A stretch of 64,000 nucleotides of DNA from Zopfochytrium polystomum (taxonomy: Eukaryota > Chytridiomycota > Chytridiomycetes > Chytridiales > Chytridiaceae), in assembly GCA_025765615.1 (NCBI GenBank), contig JAIVFJ010000020.1, forward strand, positions 434,001 through 498,000, written 5' to 3'. Positions 25,378 through 36,878 of the stretch are shown one piece after another. The position numbers and the translations under genes are program-made. Each line of letters begins with the position of its first letter. Position 1 is the first letter of the stretch. The notes below the pieces were generated by a model. That model had not been told where the DNA came from, made no database searches, and saw only the letters and a list, made by a program, of their open reading frames with translations.

Positions 25378-26169
25378 CCACCCACAGGTCACATACGACT
25401 TGCTGTACATCCGCCTCCTCCCCGTGGTCGCCGTCACGATCCTGACCCTCCTCCTTGTCGGCTCGACGTCGGGGCCCATCCACTTTGTCAAGCACTTTGC
25501 GGTTCTCGTCGTCTTTTCGGCGCTCACCAGCCTGCTCGCGATGGCCATTGGCCTGGCCGTCGGTGCCGGCAGCAGCTCAGCCGGCGCCGGCGGGTCCAAC
25601 GGTCGCCTGGCCGTCGCGACGCTGGTCATCGCCACCGTCGTCCTGTGGATGCTGCTGTTTTCGGGGTTTGTGATCACCGAAGGTGTGTTTTTTTGTTTTC
25701 TCTTCCTTTTTACCTTTCCTCTTTTTCCTTTGTTGTTGATCGAGACTTTCCTCGTCCCATTCTCGTCTGTTACCCTCTGTCCCTCCCTTCCCGCCGGATC
25801 AAGATGTCATTCCCACACACTTGCGGTGGATGAAGTACCTCAGCTTCTTCTACTACGCGTTCGAGGCCATGATCGTCAACGACCTGACCGACGACGCCAT
25901 GATGAACAGCGTGCTGGGGTCGAGCTTTAGCGTGAGTGCCTTTTCTGTTTTCCTCTTCTTTCTTTTTTTTCTTTTGGAACGTCGAGTTGACGCCGGCGCA
26001 CACACCCCACACTAACTCCACTCAGTTGGCGGACTCGCAGCAGCTCAACCGCTTTGGGTTTGGAATCAACAACTACTCGCGCGACATGATAGTCTCGTGC
26101 GGCTTGCTGCTCGTCATGCTCGTGGTGGTGTTTGCGCTGTTCCACGTTAGGCTGGCGAGGGGGCGGTGA
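21574..26169 (+). CDS. ABC transporter, ABCG family, Adp1-like with EGF-type ectodomain
   Basis: Half-size ABCG transporter of the yeast Adp1 type; substrate unknown. Order: a very acidic, low-complexity N-terminus (21574-21900); Cys-rich EGF-like modules (CSGPTCTCPPGFGGPDC, CTCDSGFTGPTC, further cysteines to about 23000); one membrane span (about 23165-23230); an ABC domain with Walker A GPSG|SGKSS split by an intron (about 23456-23545), signature LSVGERR, Walker B ILLLDEPTT and switch IHQPRSDIY; an unusually long acidic/Gly linker (24300-24900); then about six spans ending FHVRLARGR. Introns are numerous; one (about 25303-25387) contains a roughly 30-bp A run. The start at 21574 gives no clear signal peptide, while the upstream ATG at 21379 would add a hydrophobic stretch but overlaps the divergent gene. 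The acidic N-terminal region is not seen in yeast Adp1. Confidence 0.88.
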
Positions 26170-26560
26170 TGTGTTTTTGGGTTTTTTGCTTTGTGTGGGT
26201 TTTTTTTTTTCGTTTTTGTCCTTTTTCGTGTTCGTTTTGTTCGGGTTGTTTGGTGTCTGGTCTCCTTTCTCCTTCTCTTCCACTCCAAACTGTGTAATTT
26301 CGATGGCACGAAACAAGAAACTGGCTTACGCCCCCACGCGCAGCAGGTGTAGCGCAGGTATCTGCACGGCACACGTTGTCAAAACTATCTGCAACCTCTT
26401 TTATTTCTTATTCACCATCCCGCCCGCAGTTGGCATAGCACTGGTGTGTGCGCACATTACCGGCTCGGAAAAAGAAACAGAAACACACAAAAAAAAGGAG
26501 AAATACTGCGCATGCGCCAAACACCCCCATCCCCAAAGTAGTTACGTTTCTTTTTTTTTT
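26170..26560. other. Intergenic, 3' flanks of two convergent genes
   Basis: T-rich just after the transporter stop (26180-26280), then mixed sequence. Nothing coding is supported. Confidence 0.6.
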
Positions 26561-27654
26561 TTACAAGTTCTTGACGAAAAAGTCGTGCATCTTTGCGATA
26601 GCCTCGTTCGCCCTCTTGGCCATCAGCGGGTCCGAAAAGTCGGACCTGCTCGCGCAAAAGCCGTGCGGCACGTCGTCAAAGCGGTGGTACTCGACGCGGT
26701 CGCCAAACGGCTTGGCCCGCACCACCGCCACCAGCTTTTCAAACACCTCGACCGAGTCGTCCTTGGCCGGCATCACCAGCAGCGGCGCGGACACCTTTTC
26801 GGCTTCCGCCTCCGACACCGCGCCGGGGTGCACCAGCGCGGCCGCGGAGAAGACGGGGTCTTGGGTGAGGAGCGCGACGTTGCGGCCGCCCTGGTTTTGG
26901 TTGTGTGTTGGGTTTGGGATGGTTTGTTTTGGTTTGGTTTGGGCGTTGTTTGCGTTAGAGGCTGTGGGTGGGTGCGAGCTGTTTGATCGCTCTGGCGCAC
27001 AGAATTGGGAGAGAAAAACAACAGGCACACGCATGCATGCACATGCATGCGCATGCGTACCGCAGGCGAATGCGTACGCAGGCGAGTCCACATGTGCACA
27101 CACACACACACACAAAGCAAAAAAAAAAAAGGCCAAACTCACCCAGCAGAACCCGACGAGCCCGAACTTTTCGGCGCCCTCGACGGTCTTGAGGTACTCG
27201 CGGGTCGCGCCGACCTCCTTGACGACGCGGTCGTAAGGCGCCACGGAGAAGATGTGCTTGAACACCTCGTCGAACGACGCCGGCGGCCACGGCGACGTCG
27301 GCCACGGGTCGCCGTGCAAAAGGTCCGGAACGGCCACGCGGAAGTTGTGCGTGCCGAGGATGTCGGCGACTTGGCTGCAGGGGTTGTTTGTTGGGGGGGA
27401 AAGTTTGATGTGTGCGTGCATGAGTGTGGAGAAGTGCGAACGTTGGGTTCATTGGGGGAAGGATTGCGCCCTTACCGGGTGTTTGGGTGGTCGCCAAAGA
27501 TGTCGTAGTTGAAGATGATTGCGTTCTTTGCGCCCTTGGGGCCGGTCAGGTAGACCTTGAGGTCGGTGCCGGGGAGGGTGATGACCTCGCCCTTGGACGT
27601 GTAGCCCTGGTGGACGGGCGCGAGCGTGCAGCACGAGGGCGCGGTGGATGCCAT
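26561..27654 (-). CDS. Dienelactone hydrolase family protein
   Basis: Alpha/beta hydrolase of the DLH family (carboxymethylenebutenolidase-like; the yeast relative is Aim2). Three exons, 27476-27654, 27143-27374 and 26561-26890, join in phase to 246 residues, the usual length. The nucleophile cysteine sits in GFCWGGR (elbow interrupted exactly at the intron), the acid in MPAKDDS and the histidine in VPHGFCASR, so the Cys-Asp-His triad is complete. N-terminal MASTAPSCCTLAPVHQGY is typical of fungal members. No signal peptide, so probably cytosolic. Natural substrate unknown. Both introns carry CA or T/G-rich simple sequence. A 200-bp GA/CAGA tract lies just upstream of the start. Confidence 0.92.
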
Positions 27655-27804
27655 TTTCGGTGGTTGGGTTGATTGAGCGGGGGTTGTTGGTTCGGGCTTG
27701 GTTCGGGCTTTGGTGAGTGTTGTTTGGGTGGGGGCGACGGGCGCGCTTATAAACAAATGAGATTTGGTGACAGAGATGGAAGAGAGGGAAGAGAGAGAGG
27801 GAGG

Positions 27805-27985
<181 letters not shown>

Positions 27986-28099
27986 GGAAAGTGGAAAGTG
28001 GCGGTTGGCAGTCCGATCAGAAAGGGCAGCCGCCGAATGCTCGAGAAGAACAGAATCGAAAGACGAGAAAACCAAAAAAAGACGTCGACCGTGTTTTGC

Positions 28100-28420
28100 C
28101 TTCCCTTTTTTTTTTTTTTTTTAAGTTTTGTACAAAAGAAGAAATAACAAAAGAGCCAAAAATGGCGATCGAGCAAGGCAAATTACAAATGTGCCGGCTA
28201 AAAGAGAAAGAGAAGCAAAAATGTGACCGTGGCTAATGGCCCCACGCACGGGCAACAATTTGAATCCCCCGCCCGGCCGGGCCGGCATCACACAAACAAT
28301 CTCGCCCATGGATATCGGGTCACGCCTGTTCTTTCCGTTCGAATTTTTGCGGCGAACAAACGGCAGTTGGACGAAATTTGCAGCAGCAAGTCGCACTGAG
28401 TTGTCACCACCCTGATATGC
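28100..28420. other. Intergenic, T run then unique sequence
   Basis: A 17-bp T run near 28110-28126 is followed by mixed-composition DNA. I see no gene or recognisable element here. Confidence 0.5.
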
Positions 28421-28424
28421 ATTG

Positions 28425-28640
28425 TGCAGTGGGAGGAAAAAAGACCAAAAAAGCTCTCTGCCAACAATCGACGGTATTTGGCTTGGGCAGCAAAAGGCTC
28501 TGCAGAGAATTGTCACTGTTCATTACAGGACATCAAAACAATTTGCTTTACGTTGGCCCTGGCAACCCGCTGTACACCAACAAATCCAGGCCAGAGAGAA
28601 TAACCTCTCTTAGAAGCAAGGAAGGTCAATGCCCACTCCC
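28425..28640 (+). pseudogene. Tc1/mariner transposase fragment (N-terminal DNA-binding region)
   Basis: One frame reads a piece resembling the second helix-turn-helix of Tc1-type transposases (RPKKLSANNRRYLAWAA, about 28440-28490, then SLQDIKTI). No start, no DDE domain and no inverted repeats are visible. The neighbouring fragment at 29860-30190 has a related motif. Assignment rests on this short similarity. Confidence 0.4.
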
Positions 28641-29021
28641 GCACACAAAGAAGACACCAAGGACAACCACAGGCATTAGCATGAAAGGAAAAGAGTCTGA
28701 ACCCAGCGAACCAGGCCCACCAAAGGGCAAAGGAACCTTCCCCAGGGACAGGGAGGATTCAAGGAATATCAGAAGACCTTACCACACCTAATACCTGACC
28801 AGCCAACTCATTCATATCACCTTGAGAGAACTGGATTTGAAGTGGTGTATTGAACCATATATTTACCCTCCCACCTTCCGTCATCAAGTGGCTCCTACTC
28901 AGACCTAAACAGCATGCAGAATGTGTTGGCACTTGACCACTCCTTCGGTTTGGGATTTGACAAAGGTGGTGGGCTTTTTTTCTTCTTTTTTTGTCTCCCA
29001 TGCGTATGTGACTATCTCCCA

Positions 29022-29435
29022 TGTTAGGCAGAACTGACTGGTTAGCAGCAAGAGGCACAAGACAGACCCAAACCTATTGTGACTTGTCAGTTATCATTCT
29101 CACAATGCCCATGGGAGAGCAAGCCACCGCCAATGCAGACCTGGGGGCTGGCTTGAGCTGTTGACAAATACTCCAAGGATTAAGTGGAACAGAAACCTGG
29201 TGTTAACAGTTTTCCTCCTCCTCTGCTCAAGCAGATAATATAGGAGAGATTTTTTCCCTGTGTCAGTCACACTTGCCTAGCAACTATTACAGCGTGCATA
29301 TCATCATCATGTATCAATAATTCATAACAGAGTTTTTTCTCTTTCTCTCCAAGTTGGGGAGAAGGACTACCCACAAACACACGTCTCCACTTCATTCACT
29401 CCTTCCACTCACTCACTCAGAGTAGACTGTTTACA
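29022..29435 (+). repeat. Solo LTR of a Copia-family element
   Basis: 414-bp unit starting TGTTAGGCAGAAC and ending TAGACTGTTTACA (TG...CA). It is matched along its whole length by the reverse complement of 42482-42894, which borders Copia RNase H coding sequence, so it is an LTR of the same family. No element body adjoins it and no clear target-site duplication is seen, so it is probably an old recombined solo LTR. Confidence 0.8.
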
Positions 29436-29559
29436 CATGTGACCGTTCAGTCACAGATGTAGCTGGTACCATCGGAACGGTACCTGATGCATTGGGTCCT
29501 GGGGTGTCAGCTGCCAAGAAGGGTGGAAGACTTGTGCCAACTTCATCCGTCAGCAAAAC

Positions 29560-29850
29560 AATTCACCAGCTCAAAGTAGGACAATGGTTTTAGATACGCA
29601 GATTGAAAGTTCTTGATTGGCCTGCACAAAGCCCAGACCCGAACTCGATCAAGAATCTCTGGGAACACCTAAAGCAAACAGTGCAAAACAGATCGCCCTT
29701 CTGGAATTCCAGCATTGAAAACATCGGTTACAAGCTCGTGAACCAAACTTTTCCATTTGTTCCTTCAACATTTGGTTGAAAGTATGCCAAGGAGAATCGA
29801 GGATGTGATCAAAAACAAAGGGGTTCCACCAAATATTGAGGTAACTGCTC
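29560..29850 (+). pseudogene. Tc1/mariner transposase fragment (C-terminal DDE region)
   Basis: Plus-strand reading frames give VLDWPAQSPDPNSIKNLWEH, the hallmark of the third catalytic block of Tc1 transposases (WPAQSPDLNPIENLW), followed by PRRIEDVIKNKG near the family's C-terminal end. Frames are broken and the upstream catalytic core is missing, so this is inactive. Confidence 0.75.
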
Positions 29851-29859
29851 CTTATACGC

Positions 29860-30235
29860 ATTTTACCCTTGTTTGCTTTTTTTTTTTTTTTTTTTTTTGG
29901 AATGAAAGTGGTTTGAACTGACACCATTTTTAAATTTTGTCCAAGTATATTCTTCCCCTGATTCTTGTTGCCTGAGCCAAATATCATAGATCGTAGACTG
30001 AGAGCTTTTTTGGCTGTCCCCTGCGTGGGAGCTCCACCAGGCTTCCGATTTTGTCAAAGGAGCATGTGATACCTCAGCAGCTAGAATGCTTGATCAGAAC
30101 AAAGTCACTGATCTTGCCAAGGCTCCATCCCTTTGCATGCAAGTTGACAACTGTCTTGCATGTGGCGGCTTCATGCTTTGTGTGATGCTGCTTCTCCATG
30201 CCGAATTTGGAGGCGATTTGGGCGATGCCAGCAGG
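29860..30235 (-). pseudogene. Tc1/mariner transposase fragment (N-terminal region), opposite strand
   Basis: Minus-strand frames show a first helix-turn-helix (TCKTVVNLHAKGWSLGKIS, about 30090-30165) and RRGQPKKLSVYD (about 30000), the Tc1 DNA-binding half. It points away from the C-terminal fragment to its left, so the pair is either two insertions or an internal inversion. A T run (29876-29899) separates them. Confidence 0.6.
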
Positions 30236-31752
30236 GCAATTGATGGATTGGGAAGGTGTGGTGGGAGGAGGAGGCAAATTGGACAAGGTGAATGAAGACT
30301 TTATTTTCCCCACTGTACACAGCACATTGAGAGAGAGAGAGAGGGGTGGGAGGAGGGGGAAGGCCTTTTCTCTAAAGCTGCTAATCCGTTCAAACCTCTC
30401 ACAATGAAATGTTTCAAATCGTTCTTCTCGATTAACTTCAAGTAACTGTCGTAACCAAACTAACCGAGGATGCGCTCTCAACTGCCACCTCTTTCCTTGC
30501 AGCTTTTTGAGTGCAGTTGTTTTGCCAAACAGCAAGAAACTCGATTTTCAAGCTTTTCGTTTTGAGAATACTTCAGTGCCGACAACGGAAGAACATTGCG
30601 AAACAGTGGGGTGACAAGTCACTGACAACTGTTTTTGGCCCACCTCAAAATATCTTATGACAATCCAACATCAGTTTACCTTCTGTGCTGTTTTCACAAT
30701 CGCCACCGTTTGGCGCACCCATTCAAGTTTGGAAGTAGTCATCAATCTTCATCTAGGTTCTATTCAGTTCTACACGTCAAACTCCACTTGCTGCGAGTCA
30801 TGCGGTTTTCCCTCCTCTTTCACCACTTTCAATGTCGGCAAAAAATTGTGCTCACAGCAGCAAATTGGAAAGACTGATCGATTGTCATATGCAACAATCA
30901 AGCTAATTTGCCCACCAATTTTGATGGGAAACAGTAGAGGGTTGGTGTAGGTATTTGTGCAGCAAAGAATTTGAGCGGTGCTCAAACAACACATTTGGCC
31001 CACCACAGGCCCACTGCACTAACCACATATGCAGCAGTTTAAGGGCCTTGCCTTACAATTATTAAACGGTTAGGTGCTGCTGCATTGTTTTGTTCGTTTC
31101 GGAAAGCCGAGCCGTCCGCAGTGCATGCCTCCCTATCGAAACTGGACCCTGCACCCCCCTGCACCGGAACACCTTCTCTTTTCATTCTGTCCCCCTTGCT
31201 CTCTGCCCTTTGCCCATTCATTTCCCCCAATCGGAAGAACTGGTTTAATTTTCGCTGGCCGCGCCGGGCTCTCACGAAACCAACCTCGATGAACTCAATT
31301 CTTCTTTTTCGTTCGATAAGCTCCCGGTGGCGAGGCGTGGTGACCAACCTTTTACAGGTCTTGCAAAGAATTCACGGAGCAAAGTTTGTCAAAACGGCTA
31401 TCAAGCAGCAATCAAAGTTCGTACGTTGCAAACGAAAGACCCTTTTCCCCCACCACCCCCTTCCCCCGAAATAAACCTCACGAAAGAAGACAGCTTGCGC
31501 CGAGCGAAAGTCAATATCGGACTCCGACCTTCGCTGGATTGAATATTGACTTCCCGCGCTGGCATCGCGGAGTCAGGGCAACACAAAAACCCATGCCCCC
31601 AAGCAAGGTTTCTTGTCCGAAAATCATCTCCACAAGACAAGGCAAGGCCCCAAGCCGTGACAGCCACACACACACACACACACACACACGAACACCCTCC
31701 CTTCCCCGCGTAAAGTCGATCTACCGCGCACTCCCCCACCCCGCTCCACCAA
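30236..31752. other. Repeat-rich intergenic DNA and CKS1 upstream region
   Basis: No intact gene. 'TTGGCCCACC' occurs near 30636 and 30992, suggesting a degenerate repeat. A short CA repeat lies at about 31666-31690, just upstream of CKS1, whose promoter must be in 31100-31752. Confidence 0.5.
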
Positions 31753-32752
31753 ATGCTCGCCAGCGACGACCCCAACCAGCAGCGCAAGCCCGCGGCGCCG
31801 ACTCGCAAGCTCACCGACGCTGAACAGGTGCGCGCGCTTGCTTCACGACACCCACCTCGTTGCGCTTGGCGCGTCCAGCAGCTACGATCCACGCACGGCT
31901 TTCCCACGAGAGAAAACATCTGAACGTTCCCACCCCTTCTCCCATCCTCCCCGCCTCCCTCAACGCATCCATAATACGCACGCACGCACACTCGGCCATC
32001 CAGCGCGAGCAAGATATCAAGCAGCATGTAAGCTCGAGTGGTGCCGCGAAAGGAGCGCCGCATGGCACCCTCAGGCACGATCTCACCTTTGTGTCCCTCC
32101 CCCTCCCCCACCTCCCCCACCCATCCCTAACCCAAAAGGAGGAAGACATCTTCTACAGCGCCCGATACGCAGACGACAACCACGAATACCGGCACGTCGT
32201 GTATGTTTCCTTTTTTTTTTTTTTTTTTTTTTTTTTTTGTTTCTTTATATATCTGGCGCAATCGGGAGCGGCGTTGGGGTGCTGACGGGTTTTGATCCGC
32301 AAACATGCAGGTTACCTCGGGAGATCGGTGCGTTTGGCTTGAAAACGATTCCTTTTTTTGCTACGCTTCCCAGGCTGATGATTGTGTTCTTTGCGGGGCA
32401 CTAAAAGCGCGATGGGTCCCACCAGGTTTGTAGTGTCTTCCCCACCTTCCCTAGGGCATTTGCTGACTTCTCGATAAAATCAACCCGAAACTACCAGGTC
32501 GCCTTATGACGGAAATTGAGTGGCGATCCCTCGGCGTAAAGCAGAGCCAGGGGTGGTCGCACTACCTCATCCATGGTAAATCCGCCCTCCTACCGCTTTT
32601 GTTGTCGTGTGTTTCCCGTTTCCCCACTCCCTTCCCTGCCCCCGCTCCCCAAGTACCACTCACGCAAATCCATGTTGGGCGCAGGTCCGGAACCGCACAT
32701 TCTCCTTTTCAAGCGCGATAAAGAGCCGGACCCGGCCCAGCAGAAGAAGTAG
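31753..32752 (+). CDS. CKS1: Cyclin-dependent kinase regulatory subunit CKS1
   Basis: Small phospho-binding adaptor of Cdk1/cyclin complexes that promotes processive phosphorylation and ubiquitin-ligase targeting. Seven exons: 31753-31827, 32004-32027, 32139-32200, 32311-32327, 32408-32425, 32498-32575 and 32685-32752. They total 342 nt (113 residues) with every junction in phase. Core motifs are clear: [40 protein letters not shown], and [12 protein letters not shown] carrying the conserved hinge (HxPEPH). Exons 4 and 5 are only 17 and 18 nt and exon 2 is 24 nt. The N-terminal about 33 residues ([12 protein letters not shown]...) extend beyond metazoan CKS. Intron 3 contains a roughly 27-bp T run. 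Confidence 0.93.
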
Positions 32753-33152
32753 GAAAATCGTGAGGCAGTCGTGAAGATGACCGTGCGGGTTCCTTGCTGT
32801 GAAGGACGACCCTATCCCATTTACCCCACCCAGTAGCTCTCCATATCATAATAAACTTCAGGCCTACACTTTTTTTTTCTTGTGATCGCTTAGAACAATG
32901 TTCCAGCCATGTATTCTGTTTCGATACAAGAAAGCCAAAAGAGAGGGGACAGCAAAAAATGAACACACGACGGAAAAGGGAAATCGGAAAGCACACTGAG
33001 AGTGGAGCCAAAAGGAGTAAAAGAATAGATTTAAATCGGAATCGTGAAATCGGCTGGCTCAGTGACCTAGTAGACAAGGAAAAACAACGGAGGAGGACCA
33101 TTGGCAAGGACGAAAAGGGGGGATTGAGAAGAAAGGGAGCTACACAGTACAT
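32753..33152. other. Intergenic, 3' flanks of convergent genes
   Basis: Purine-rich on the plus strand from 32930 to 33140. No coding sequence or RNA gene is supported. Confidence 0.6.
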
Positions 33153-34070
33153 TTACTTCCGACGGGGCGGAAGACCACCGACGGCGTAAGCTCGGGCGTA
33201 CAGGTCAGGGTTCACAGCGGCGGCAGCCTTCATAGTGGTTCCAGTGGCCGTCGAGGTGCACTTAAGAACCCTCTGCGGTTGGGAGCCCGACGCAGCAAAC
33301 GGCGCAGCATTGGTTGTCGCACCCTGGACAGTGAAGGTGGTGTTCCAGAAACCAAACATGCCTTCAATGACAGCCAGACCCTTGACCATGACGGTGGTGC
33401 TGTAGATGATGGGGGGGGCTTGCCAGACCAAGCCAGTGTAGACAGCTGGGTCGGGGGGGTTAGCGTCCGCCAGGGCCAGCGAGTGGGTCGCGACGACGGG
33501 GACCAGGTTGCCGCCGACGCCGACGGCGGTGCAGCCCGGGTGGGCCTGCATCGCGGCGCCAAACTGCGACCAGTAGCCCAGCTTGCCGTACTGGTCCTCG
33601 AACCAGGTCAGCAGACCCAGCAGCTCGACCTTGCCGGCGCTCGTGATGGTGATTGGGAACTGCTGGCCAGGGATGACGGCTGCCATCGTTGACGTGGCCG
33701 TCGCCAGCCCGTACCCGGCCGTCAGAGACGTGGCGTCGCCGTGGTAGCCGGCAATCACCTTTTTCGAGTCGCCTTCCTCAAGCAGGGCGAGGACGCCGCC
33801 GAGTGATTTGGGGAGGCCGTCATTGGAGGGGCCGCAGAGGTAGTTTGGCTGTGGTTCCAATGTGCGGGGGGACAAGGTGGGAGGGAGAGAGAGACAGGCG
33901 GGAGAAGAGGCGGTTACTTATCGAAACGCCTGGAACGTGGTGGATGCACTGTCACAGACGGGGGGGGGGAGAGTACATACCAGGATGGTTCCATTGGTGA
34001 AGGCGGCCGCCGGCGTGGCAATGAAAGCAGTGGCGGCTGCGGCCGCGGCAAGGAGGACGGAGGAGAGCAT
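33153..34070 (-). CDS. Unrecognised secreted protein
   Basis: I do not recognise this family. Two exons, 33981-34070 and 33153-33848, join in phase to 261 residues. The first exon is almost entirely a signal peptide (MLSSVLLAAAAAATAFIATP, then AAAF). The mature part is Gly/Ala/Thr/Val-rich with few charged residues and three cysteines (NYLCGPS, HPGCTAV, LKCTST). It has GYHGDATSLTAGYGLA near its start and ends in a basic GGLPPRRK. Composition suggests a beta-rich extracellular or wall protein, but no catalytic motif is visible. The long unbroken second exon and strong signal peptide make a real gene likely. An inactive relative of an enzyme family cannot be excluded. Confidence 0.75.
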
Positions 34071-34449
34071 TTGCTGGTGACGAGCAAACGGTGGGGTGTT
34101 GTTGGGTTGCGTCGGAGGAGTGGGAAGTGGATTTGGGATTGGGGAAATTTTCCTCTGCTGCAAATCGCCTCAACTGCTTTCTTTTTGGCCCTTTCTCTTT
34201 CTTCTTCCTCTGTCTGTCTCTCCGACCACAAGATAAATATGGCTTTGGTCAAGAAAAAGGAAAAAATTGCGGCGCACCGAAATTTTCTTCTTCTTTTGTC
34301 CTTTGAATCATCCAATCACCCAACCAAACGCCGCTGTCTGCCGCCTCCCCATTGCGGCCCACCACTTACTTGTCGCACAAGGAGAAGAAAAAGACAACGA
34401 TTTGCCTTATTTCTCCTTCTTCTCCTTGGCGCCACTGGCCTTTCGGGGG
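34071..34449. promoter_or_regulatory. Upstream region of the secreted-protein gene
   Basis: Lies between the SPP stop codon and the secreted-protein start, both minus strand, so it serves as SPP 3' flank and the next gene's promoter. A TATTTAT-like element (minus strand) occurs near 34235, about 165 bp upstream of the start codon. Its function is inferred. Confidence 0.4.
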
Positions 34450-36085
34450 CTACGCCTCGGTTTGGCCTCGTCCCTCGCCGCCGTCTGGAGCCGGAGTGGC
34501 GGAGGCGCTGCTGCCCTTCTTCTTTTTGCTCTTTGGGGCAGTCGTGTCCGTCGCGCCACCTTCAGTCTCGTCGGCACCGTTGCTGGTAGTGTCAGGAGGA
34601 GAGGCTGGCACTTCGCTCTCTGCGTTGTTGCTGCCCTTCTTCCCCTTCTTGCCGCCTTCCTTTTTCTTGTCGTCTTTCTTTGACTTGGCCGCTTCTTCTT
34701 CTTCCTTCTTCTTGTCGGACGCCGGCGAGCCGTCGGGTGCAAAGTCGAAAAGTCCCTTCAGGTCGCCGAGAACCGTTGCAACACCCAAGGCGGAGAGAAT
34801 GCACGCTGGAGAAAGGTAGAGGAGGGCGGGCTGTGGTCTCGAATGGTTAGTTGCGTGAAAAACGACGCGTAAAAGGAAGGGAAGTGAAAGGAAATTTCAC
34901 CTGCGCGGCTTTAAAAGTGTGCATCACGTAAATGGTGAGGACAAGACCGAGTATGTACATGATAAAGCAGGTCGTAAAGTAAGGCGTCGGGAACCACCGC
35001 GAACCCTTGTTCTTCTTTCCCTTGGGACTTTGCAGATAGCGGTGATAGTCATAGTTCAAGCACAACGCGACGAAAATACCTTCATCAAAGAAACTGTTAG
35101 AAAAATACTGAAAGCAAAAAGGAGTTCGTCTTACCAGGAATGACAATATCGCCCAGCCCAAGCATCGAAAATGGAACGCCCGTTGGTTTATTCCAAAGTC
35201 CTTGCTGCACCACCGCAGCCACGTCCCGTGGAAACACAACCTTGATCGGTACATCCAAGCCCTTCGCAACAGTGACCATCACCTCCGTGCCGAACACCCA
35301 AAAGACGTCGTAAAAGAAAAGGCCAGCGAGCAGCATCATTCCGGTAGCGAAAGAGTCCAGGTTCAAAAGTTGGATTGCGCCGATGGACAAGGATTCGCCA
35401 ATAAGGTTTGAGAGGATCCAGTGTTTGTTGTAGGCATAAAGACTTCCAACTGCTGACGCGAGGGCGAAGAACAAAATGTGGATATAGCCAAATCGAAGGT
35501 AGAACAGCTCTGTTGCAAGCAAGGATAGTGTTGATGGCGTATTCCGAAGATCAGAGGAAGATGCACATACACGAACGCAAAACAGCGAGAAATACGGCAG
35601 ACTAGTCCTCACCTTCCTTCTTCTTCGTCATCGACAGGACAACATCGCCGGCAAGCTTCCAGCCCGTCGTCCAACGAGCCGCTCCCAGGATCACGCCGTA
35701 CAAAGCGGCGATCCCCATGAGAACAAAGTTCACCGTCAGCACCAAGTTGATGATCTCCTTGCTCACGAACTTGAGAACCAAGTACATGGAGAACAGGGTC
35801 ACGGACCCGACGACGGGGGTACCACTTGGCGTCGTCGAACGAGAAAAACTCGGCCGCGTCCTCCTCGTCCTCCGAGTCCGAGTCCTTGCGGGACCGCTGG
35901 CGACGCGGCTTCTTGGGCTTCCAGAATTTGACGCTGGCGTAGGAGCCAATGTAGATGGGGAGGATGGCAAGGATGCCGATCGCGATGTAGGCGATCAGAG
36001 TCCCCTGGTCCAGGTCGCCCGAGCTGGCGGAGCCACCGGCTGAGGCCGTGGCATTCGCAGTCGTGTTGGTGGCCGTGTCCGCCAT
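34450..36085 (-). CDS. Signal peptide peptidase (intramembrane aspartyl protease)
   Basis: Multi-spanning ER aspartyl protease that cleaves remnant signal peptides and some tail-anchored proteins within the membrane. Exon 1 starts MADTATNTTANATASAGG, with Asn-X-Thr sites and a first span (LIAYIAIGILAILPIYIG). Later exons carry the catalytic pair YDVFWVFGTEV (about 35310) and LGLGDIVIPG (about 35160), then QPALLYLSPAC (PAL motif, about 34820). Spacing and order match eukaryotic SPP. The C-terminal tail is Lys/Glu-rich, with KKKEEEE and KKKKGSS runs, and ends at 34450; no clear KKXX retrieval signal. A frame break at a G/C run of five (35815-35819) splits exon 1 just after FSFDDAKW; I consider it a sequence error. 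The start at 36085 is the first ATG before the N-glycosylatable segment. Confidence 0.9.
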
Positions 36086-36878
36086 GTCAGAGAGATCTGT
36101 CAGGTGCTGTCTCTCACCAAATGCGCCACACCCCAGCTGAGACTCCACCCAGGCCCTTCCTTGCCCTCTCACACTCGTTCCGAAGCGGCAAAAGCAGTGA
36201 GAAGATAGTTTCGTTATGCAGGAAGGCTTTGGTTTTGTCTCGTACTGCCCCTTAAACCGAATTGGTGGTGAGCTCCACACAAACCAAGTTCTGCTTTCTG
36301 AAAGTCATTGAACTTGATCAAGTCCAATGCCGCTTTCAAGGGTGGGGAACCTGCCCGGACTGAAGCGACTGTGGATTTGACTGTGCGGGTCGCAAGCCTC
36401 CAGATTGCAATTCAATCACACTTAAATTTCGAGCTGCAACTTGGTGACTCTTTACACTCTATTGTGTAAGGATCCTCCGTCAAACTGATGTACAGAGAGT
36501 CAACAGCCGCGAAACTTGGAGGTGACTATTAGATGTCTGAATTTTCGTTTTGCGTCGCAGCGATTGTGTCCCGAAACGAACGTTAGCAGGGTTTCCATTT
36601 CTGCTGCTACTATCCTGCACTTCGATTTACTTGGATGAGCGAACGCCCTCCTTCGCTGTGTGCGAACGTGATCGTCGCCTCACCATTGTCCATTGTTGTG
36701 CCCCTGCAGCAAACAACCGTGGGGCGCGGCCAACAAATCTGATGTCAGTGCCACCCTCCGAGCCACCATCTCTTCCTTCGCACCCCGACGACATCGTCGC
36801 CCCACGATAGGTCACTTCTCGTCTCCGAGCCGCTTCTAGCACATCGTACCAACCTCCAACAAGGACATCGATCTCTCA
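36086..36878. other. Divergent intergenic region, SPP / Zn2Cys6 regulator
   Basis: Holds the promoters of both genes. No open frame of interest and no simple repeats. A short inverted CCAAT core is possible near 36260 (TTGG), too weak to annotate separately. Confidence 0.5.
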
